NCBI GenBank assembly: GCA_964488085.1
Contig: CAZATK010000017.1
Coordinates: 1 to 7,867, forward strand
DNA length: 7,867 nucleotides
Direction of reading: 5' to 3'
Origin: CAZATK01 sp964488085
GTDB taxonomy: Bacteria > Patescibacteriota > Minisyncoccia > UBA6257 > UBA11618
Shown piece by piece: positions 6,161-7,867 of this stretch. Each line of letters opens with the position of its first letter. Position 1 is the stretch's first letter. The position numbers were made by a program, and so were the translations under genes. The notes under the pieces are model-generated. The model searched no databases. It worked only from the letters and a program-made list of their open reading frames with translations, and was not told where the DNA came from.

Positions 6161-6691
6161 TTGTAATGTAATCAAAACAAACAAAATAAATAAACTATTC
6201 AAAAGGGAGTGTAGTAAAATTACTAAAACTAAACTTCCAAATATCGAACTTCTGGACCACTTTTTTTCTAATAAATAAATAATAATAGCTCCGTTTATAA
6301 CTCCTCCTAAGAAAATAAGTGGCTGATATATCGGTGGATATGGATGATTGAGCGACCAGCTTAAAGTAGGAATTATTAATGCCGGCCATAAAATAATATT
6401 TCTTATCCAGTAATTAAACCCAAGAAGTCCCAATACTACGCATAAAAGCCATACCGGTCCTCTGTAAATTATTTCTTCAAAAATTGGCGCTCGAATTACA
6501 TATAACATGACCGTGTCACTTAGCCCATTATTTTTGATAGAATTTTCGATTCGATTGGTTACAGACTCAAGCGTAAAAAGATCACGCCAGCCATTATAGT
6601 TATCAAAAGGTTCGTCTTGAAATGCAACGAATATTACTATGACGACAACAACACCAATTATAAATTTGCCACAGTAAGTCAGGGTCTTCAT
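6149..6691 (-). CDS. Short CPBP-family intramembrane metalloprotease-like protein (second copy)
   Basis: This 180-residue membrane protein has the three CPBP signature motifs: FEEIIYRG (E72, E73, R77), a WxxxH form of motif 2 (W112-SLN-H116, where the first CPBP protein has FxxxH), and HSLLN (H161, N165). Hydrophobic stretches lie near residues 9-24, 80-91, 97-111, 124-140 and 151-175. The frame extends upstream to a TTG at 6730, but the 13 extra residues are polar and that start has no ribosome binding site. The ATG at 6691 is preceded by GAGGGG and places the first membrane helix at the N-terminus, so I chose it. It shares the AP.xEExxxR and IILW patterns with the first CPBP protein at 803-1303, so the two are probably distant homologues rather than a recent duplication. 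It is alone on its strand, between serS and alr. Its substrate is unknown. Confidence 0.86.
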   Translation of the reverse strand: MKTLTYCGKFIIGVVVVIVIFVAFQDEPFDNYNGWRDLFTLESVTNRIENSIKNNGLSDTVMLYVIRAPIFEEIIYRGPVWLLCVVLGLLGFNYWIRNIILWPALIIPTLSWSLNHPYPPIYQPLIFLGGVINGAIIIYLLEKKWSRSSIFGSLVLVILLHSLLNSLFILFVLITLQPAS

Positions 6692-6694
6692 TCG

Positions 6695-6700
6695 CCCCTC
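6695..6700 (-). promoter_or_regulatory. Ribosome binding site that decides the second CPBP start
   Basis: GAGGGG on the minus strand lies 3 nt before the ATG at 6691; counting from its GAGG core the spacing is 5 nt. No comparable sequence precedes the TTG at 6730, which is why the shorter 180-residue product is preferred. Confidence 0.55.
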
Positions 6701-6758
6701 TTTTTGTTGTGAAGTTCTTTTGTAAGTCAATCACTTATGTTGTATTTTGTAAATAGAT

Positions 6759-6762
6759 AAGG
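6759..6762 (+). promoter_or_regulatory. Weak ribosome binding site of alr
   Basis: AAGG lies 7 nt before the TTG at 6770 and 13 nt before the GTG at 6776. The spacing favours TTG. The match is short in an AT-rich setting, so the choice between the two starts, which differ by two residues, stays open. Confidence 0.3.
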
Positions 6763-6769
6763 TAAATTA

Positions 6770-7867
6770 TTGGCGGTGAATAAATATAAGGTTTGGCTAA
6801 CAATCAGTAAAAAAGCCATTAAGCATAATTTCCATGTTTTCCGAAAAATAATTAGCCCCAAAACAGAGCTTTGGGCTGTGGTAAAATCAAATGCTTATGG
6901 TCATGGCCTGCTTTTATTTTCTCAATTAGCGGAAAGTTTTGGGGTTGATGGTTTTTGTGTAGATAGTGTAATTGAGGGGATTAAGTTAAGAGAAAATGGC
7001 ATTACAAAGCCCATTTTAGTTTTGGGGCCTACTTTGCCTTATTGGTATCCTTTGGCTTGCCAATCGGACATAATCGTTACTATATCCAACAACGAAGCGT
7101 TGAAAGATTTAATCCGTTGTTCTATAAAAAAACGTCCTAAATTTCATCTTAAAATAGATACTGGCATGCATAGACAGGGGTTCTATGTGGAAGATCTGAA
7201 CGAAATCTTAAAAAAAAATAGAAATTCGAAATTCGAAATTAAAAATTATTTGAAGGGTGTTTATACGCATTTTGCCTCCGCCAAGGATATAAATTACCCT
7301 ACTTTTAATGAGCGGCAATTTTCTAAATTTCAACAAGCGATTTCTATTTTAGAACGAGCGGGTTTCAATCCGCCAGCCGGCGGATTAAAAAAACATATCG
7401 CGGCTACAGCGGGAACTCTTATTAATCCTAAATATCATCTTGACCTGGTGAGAATAGGAATCGGCCTTTACGGTTTATGGCCATCAAGGGAATTGGAGAT
7501 TCAGTTAAACGATAAATTAAATCTTAAAACTGTTTTATCGTGGCACGCCTTGATCAGTGAAGTTAAAAATATTAAAAGAGGGGATTACATCGGTTATGAC
7601 TTTACCGAAAGAATGGAACATGATGCTAAAATAGCTATAGTACCTATTGGGTATTGGCATGGATTGCCTCGTGATTTATCTTCTATCGGAGAGGTTTTTA
7701 TTAAAAATAAATCTGCGCGAATACTGGGAAGGGTTTCTATGGATTTAATTACTATTGATATAACTAATATAAATTGTAAAGTGGGGGATAAGGTAGAAAT
7801 TATTCCTATAAATATAGCGCAAAAATTAGGGGCCTCTCATTATGAGATAATAACCCGTATCAACCCC
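6770..7867 (+). CDS. alr: Alanine racemase, 3'-partial
   Basis: This PLP enzyme interconverts L- and D-alanine and feeds D-Ala to peptidoglycan synthesis in the cytoplasm. The frame is open from the stop at 6758-6760 to the window edge (366 codons from TTG 6770). In the N-terminal TIM barrel, AVVKSNAYGHG holds the PLP lysine K39, and DTGMHRQGF has R135 at the place of the conserved Arg. YTHFASA and RIGIGLYG follow. In the C-terminal domain, GYDFT provides the likely catalytic Tyr (Y276), with Asp where Gly is usual. GYWHGLPR replaces the common GYADGxxR, and GRVSMD carries the SMD form of CMD. It ends at TRINP, so only a few residues are missing. Two repeat-like stretches sit in frame: R151-I157 (7-bp tandem repeat) and N200-G205 (palindrome). 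The start is TTG on ribosome binding site spacing; GTG 6776 is the alternative. Confidence 0.93.
   Translation, partial: MAVNKYKVWLTISKKAIKHNFHVFRKIISPKTELWAVVKSNAYGHGLLLFSQLAESFGVDGFCVDSVIEGIKLRENGITKPILVLGPTLPYWYPLACQSDIIVTISNNEALKDLIRCSIKKRPKFHLKIDTGMHRQGFYVEDLNEILKKNRNSKFEIKNYLKGVYTHFASAKDINYPTFNERQFSKFQQAISILERAGFNPPAGGLKKHIAATAGTLINPKYHLDLVRIGIGLYGLWPSRELEIQLNDKLNLKTVLSWHALISEVKNIKRGDYIGYDFTERMEHDAKIAIVPIGYWHGLPRDLSSIGEVFIKNKSARILGRVSMDLITIDITNINCKVGDKVEIIPINIAQKLGASHYEIITRINP
7221..7240 (+). repeat. 7-bp tandem repeat inside alr
   Basis: The unit GAAATTC occurs nearly three times head to tail (7221-7227, 7228-7234, 7235-7240). It encodes the polar stretch RNSKFEI (151-157) just before the YLKGVYTHFA strand, where alanine racemases usually have a short variable loop. 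The unit length is not a multiple of three, yet the full tract keeps the frame. Confidence 0.7.
7367..7386. repeat. Palindromic repeat core inserted in frame in alr
   Basis: AATCCGCC (7367-7374) and GGCGGATT (7379-7386) form a perfect 8-bp stem around the loop AGCC. The central TCCGCC-N4-GGCGGA is identical in its arms to the core of the intergenic repeat at 2939-2954. It encodes N200-P-P-A-G-G205, between LERAGF and LKKHIAATAGT. In typical alanine racemases this stretch is a few residues shorter, which suggests an in-frame insertion at a surface turn. Confidence 0.6.

Noticed and set aside
6692..6730. N-terminal extension of the second CPBP protein from TTG 6730
   Set aside because: The added residues are polar, the start has no ribosome binding site, and the ATG at 6691 has GAGGGG just upstream.
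6720..6748. Promoter for alr (TTGTAA, 17-bp gap, TATTTT)
   Set aside because: Each box matches only four of six positions in AT-rich DNA, where such hits are expected by chance.

Overview
The window looks like a piece of a small, AT-rich bacterial chromosome, most consistent with Candidate Phyla Radiation / Patescibacteria (Parcubacteria-like). This is inferred from gene content and style: compact genes, few Shine-Dalgarno sequences, divergent but complete aminoacyl-tRNA synthetases, a type IV pilus-type prepilin peptidase with a three-gene minor pilin cluster, and a GC-rich hairpin repeat in an AT-rich background. TGA, TAA and TAG all act as stops. I see no phage, transposon, CRISPR, tRNA or rRNA signal, and no gene-free stretch longer than about 150 bases.

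Layout. (1) 1-774 (+): prepilin peptidase, cut at its 5' end by the window edge. (2) 803-1303 (-): a short CPBP-family membrane protein (putative intramembrane metalloprotease), converging on the peptidase gene at a shared 12-bp hairpin. (3) 1389-2863 (+): three tightly packed prepilin-like genes (FimT/GspH-, PilV/GspI- and PilW/GspJ-like). (4) 2864-3011: a GC-rich imperfect hairpin repeat followed by a T-run. (5) 3012-6136 (+): greA, lysS and serS with 7-nt gaps, probably one operon for transcript-cleavage and tRNA-charging functions. (6) 6149-6691 (-): a second short CPBP protein, again convergent and sharing a hairpin at the stop codons. (7) 6770 to the window end (+): alanine racemase (alr), lacking only its last few residues.

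How the genes fit together. The prepilin peptidase would process the class III signal peptides visible on all three minor pilins, so both sides of the first CPBP gene belong to one pilus or pseudopilus pathway. greA, lysS and serS are housekeeping, and alr supplies D-alanine for peptidoglycan. The two CPBP genes stand out. Each is a lone minus-strand gene set between plus-strand blocks, each has a G-rich ribosome binding site, and each shares a bidirectional hairpin terminator with the upstream plus-strand gene.

The most interesting signal is repeat structure. The core TCCGCC-N4-GGCGGA occurs in the intergenic hairpin before greA and again, in frame, inside alr. The same alr gene also carries a 7-bp tandem repeat in frame. 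This resembles short palindromic elements that tolerate insertion into genes. I found no convincing new multi-gene system.
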